Of a DNA stretch of 51,702 nucleotides, positions 51,023 through 51,702 are shown piece after piece (position 1 is the first letter of the stretch; each line of letters opens with the position of its first letter). Under the pieces are notes generated by a model that did no database searches, was not told the DNA's origin, and saw only the letters and a list, made by a program, of their open reading frames with translations. A program made the translations under genes and the position numbers. The DNA lies in contig JAKSJL010000005.1 in NCBI GenBank assembly GCA_024398295.1, positions 1 through 51,702 on the forward strand. Reading direction: 5' to 3'. The stretch comes from Bacteroidales bacterium. Lineage in GTDB: Bacteria > Bacteroidota > Bacteroidia > Bacteroidales > UBA932.

Positions 51023-51702
51023 ATGGCAAAAATGAATTTTGGCGGTGTCGAGGAGAATGTTGTGACCCGCGAGGAGTTTACTCTTGAGAAGGCACGCGAG
51101 GTGCTTGATGGAAAGAAGCTTGCAGTTATCGGATACGGTGTCCAGGGACCTGGACAGTCTCTTAACCTTCGTGACAATGGTTTCGATGTTATCGTCGGCC
51201 AGCGTCCAGGAAAGACTTTCGAGAAGGCTATCGCTGACGGTTGGGTACCAGGCGAGACCCTCTTCGGCATCGAGGAGGCTTGTGAGAAGGGCGACATCAT
51301 CATGTGTCTCCTCTCAGATGCAGCTGTAATGTCTGTATGGCCTACCATCAAGAAGTACCTTACCCCAGGTAAGTCACTCTACTTCTCTCATGGTTTCGCT
51401 ATCACTTGGAGCGATCGCACAGGCGTCGTTCCTCCAGCTGACGTTGATGTCATCATGGTAGCTCCTAAGGGTTCAGGTACCACCGTACGTTCACTCTATC
51501 TCGAGGGCCGTGGTATCAACTCTTCATTTGCAGTTTACCAGGACTACACTGGAAAGGCTATGGACAACACCATCGCTCTCGGTATCGGTATCGGTTCAGG
51601 CTACCTTTTCGAGACCACCTTCCAGCGTGAGGCTACTTCAGACCTTACCGGTGAGCGCGGCTCACTCATGGGTGCTATCCAGGGTCTTCTCCTTGCTCAG
51701 TA
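51023..51702 (+). CDS. ilvC: Ketol-acid reductoisomerase, 5' part
   Basis: 226 codons are visible; the gene runs off the right edge (full length about 330-350 residues). The NADPH-binding N-terminal domain shows LAVIGYGVQGPGQSLNLRDN, then ICLLSDAAV-type strands (MCLLSDAAVMSVW) and MVAPKGSGTTVRSLYLEGRG; the knotted C-terminal domain is only begun (FETTFQREATSDLTGERG). Position after ilvN fits the pathway: it isomerises and reduces acetolactate to dihydroxyisovalerate for IlvD. Confidence 0.96.
   Translation, partial: MAKMNFGGVEENVVTREEFTLEKAREVLDGKKLAVIGYGVQGPGQSLNLRDNGFDVIVGQRPGKTFEKAIADGWVPGETLFGIEEACEKGDIIMCLLSDAAVMSVWPTIKKYLTPGKSLYFSHGFAITWSDRTGVVPPADVDVIMVAPKGSGTTVRSLYLEGRGINSSFAVYQDYTGKAMDNTIALGIGIGSGYLFETTFQREATSDLTGERGSLMGAIQGLLLAQ

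Overview
The window is an ordinary chromosomal stretch of a Bacteroidales bacterium (phylum Bacteroidota). The evidence is a SusC/SusD pair, many lipoproteins with Bacteroidota-type signal peptides, promoters of the TTTG-N19-TAnnTTTG type (best at 22709-22739 and 10781-10811), a DUF4922 protein, an HU-CCDC81-like protein and the rSAM/lipoprotein pair typical of this order. Genus is not resolvable by eye; the gene set would fit an uncultured gut or rumen lineage. I saw no phage, transposase, integrase or CRISPR array.

Layout. 1-2.4 kb: 3' end of rpsT, an OmpA-like lipoprotein on the minus strand and an exported MBL-fold hydrolase. 2.4-9.1 kb: a NamZ-like DUF1343 lipoprotein followed by SusC and SusD, which looks like a small polysaccharide-utilisation locus. 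9-10.8 kb: a lipoprotein/AlkD-like pair and tRNA-Asn on the minus strand. 10.9-19 kb: a tight six-gene operon (HU-like coiled-coil membrane protein, Nudix hydrolase, DUF4922-SpoIID fusion, AmpG-like permease, second NamZ-like lipoprotein, Ser/Thr-rich exported protein), convergent with murI. 19.9-22.7 kb: prfB and class I fumarase. 22.7-31.6 kb: two GH89 alpha-N-acetylglucosaminidases flanking a DUF1460 hydrolase, 5-FTHF cyclo-ligase, a lytic transglycosylase, a small barrel protein and a condensation-fold acyltransferase. 31.6-36.7 kb: a minus-strand operon with a Tat-type FAD lipoprotein, two exported metallophosphoesterases and an unknown membrane protein. 36.8-45.7 kb: two GH3 glycosidases, a YhhN protein, a radical SAM/SPASM enzyme with its partner lipoprotein, an AraC regulator and an orphan PTS EIIC-like protein. 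45.7-51.7 kb: a queuosine-precursor operon (yhhQ-queF) with a possible preQ1-type leader, then ilvD-ilvB-ilvN-ilvC, cut by the window end.

How the genes work together. Much of the window concerns amino-sugar polymers and the cell wall: two NamZ-like exo-muramidases, a SpoIID domain, an AmpG-like muropeptide permease, MurI, a lytic transglycosylase, a DUF1460 NlpC/P60-type hydrolase, two GH89 enzymes and two GH3 enzymes. I infer scavenging or recycling of peptidoglycan and of host or plant glycans containing GlcNAc. The rest is housekeeping (translation, fumarate, folate, tRNA modification, branched-chain amino acids).

The most interesting items are the rSAM/lipoprotein pair, the SpoIID domain fused to a HIT-like domain without an export signal, a 21-bp-phased operator-like array at 29245-29340, the preQ1-like pseudoknot at 45780-45808, and three genes whose promoter -7 element lies exactly 5 nt before the ATG, suggesting leaderless mRNAs. 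All assignments come from reading the sequence; no database search was run.
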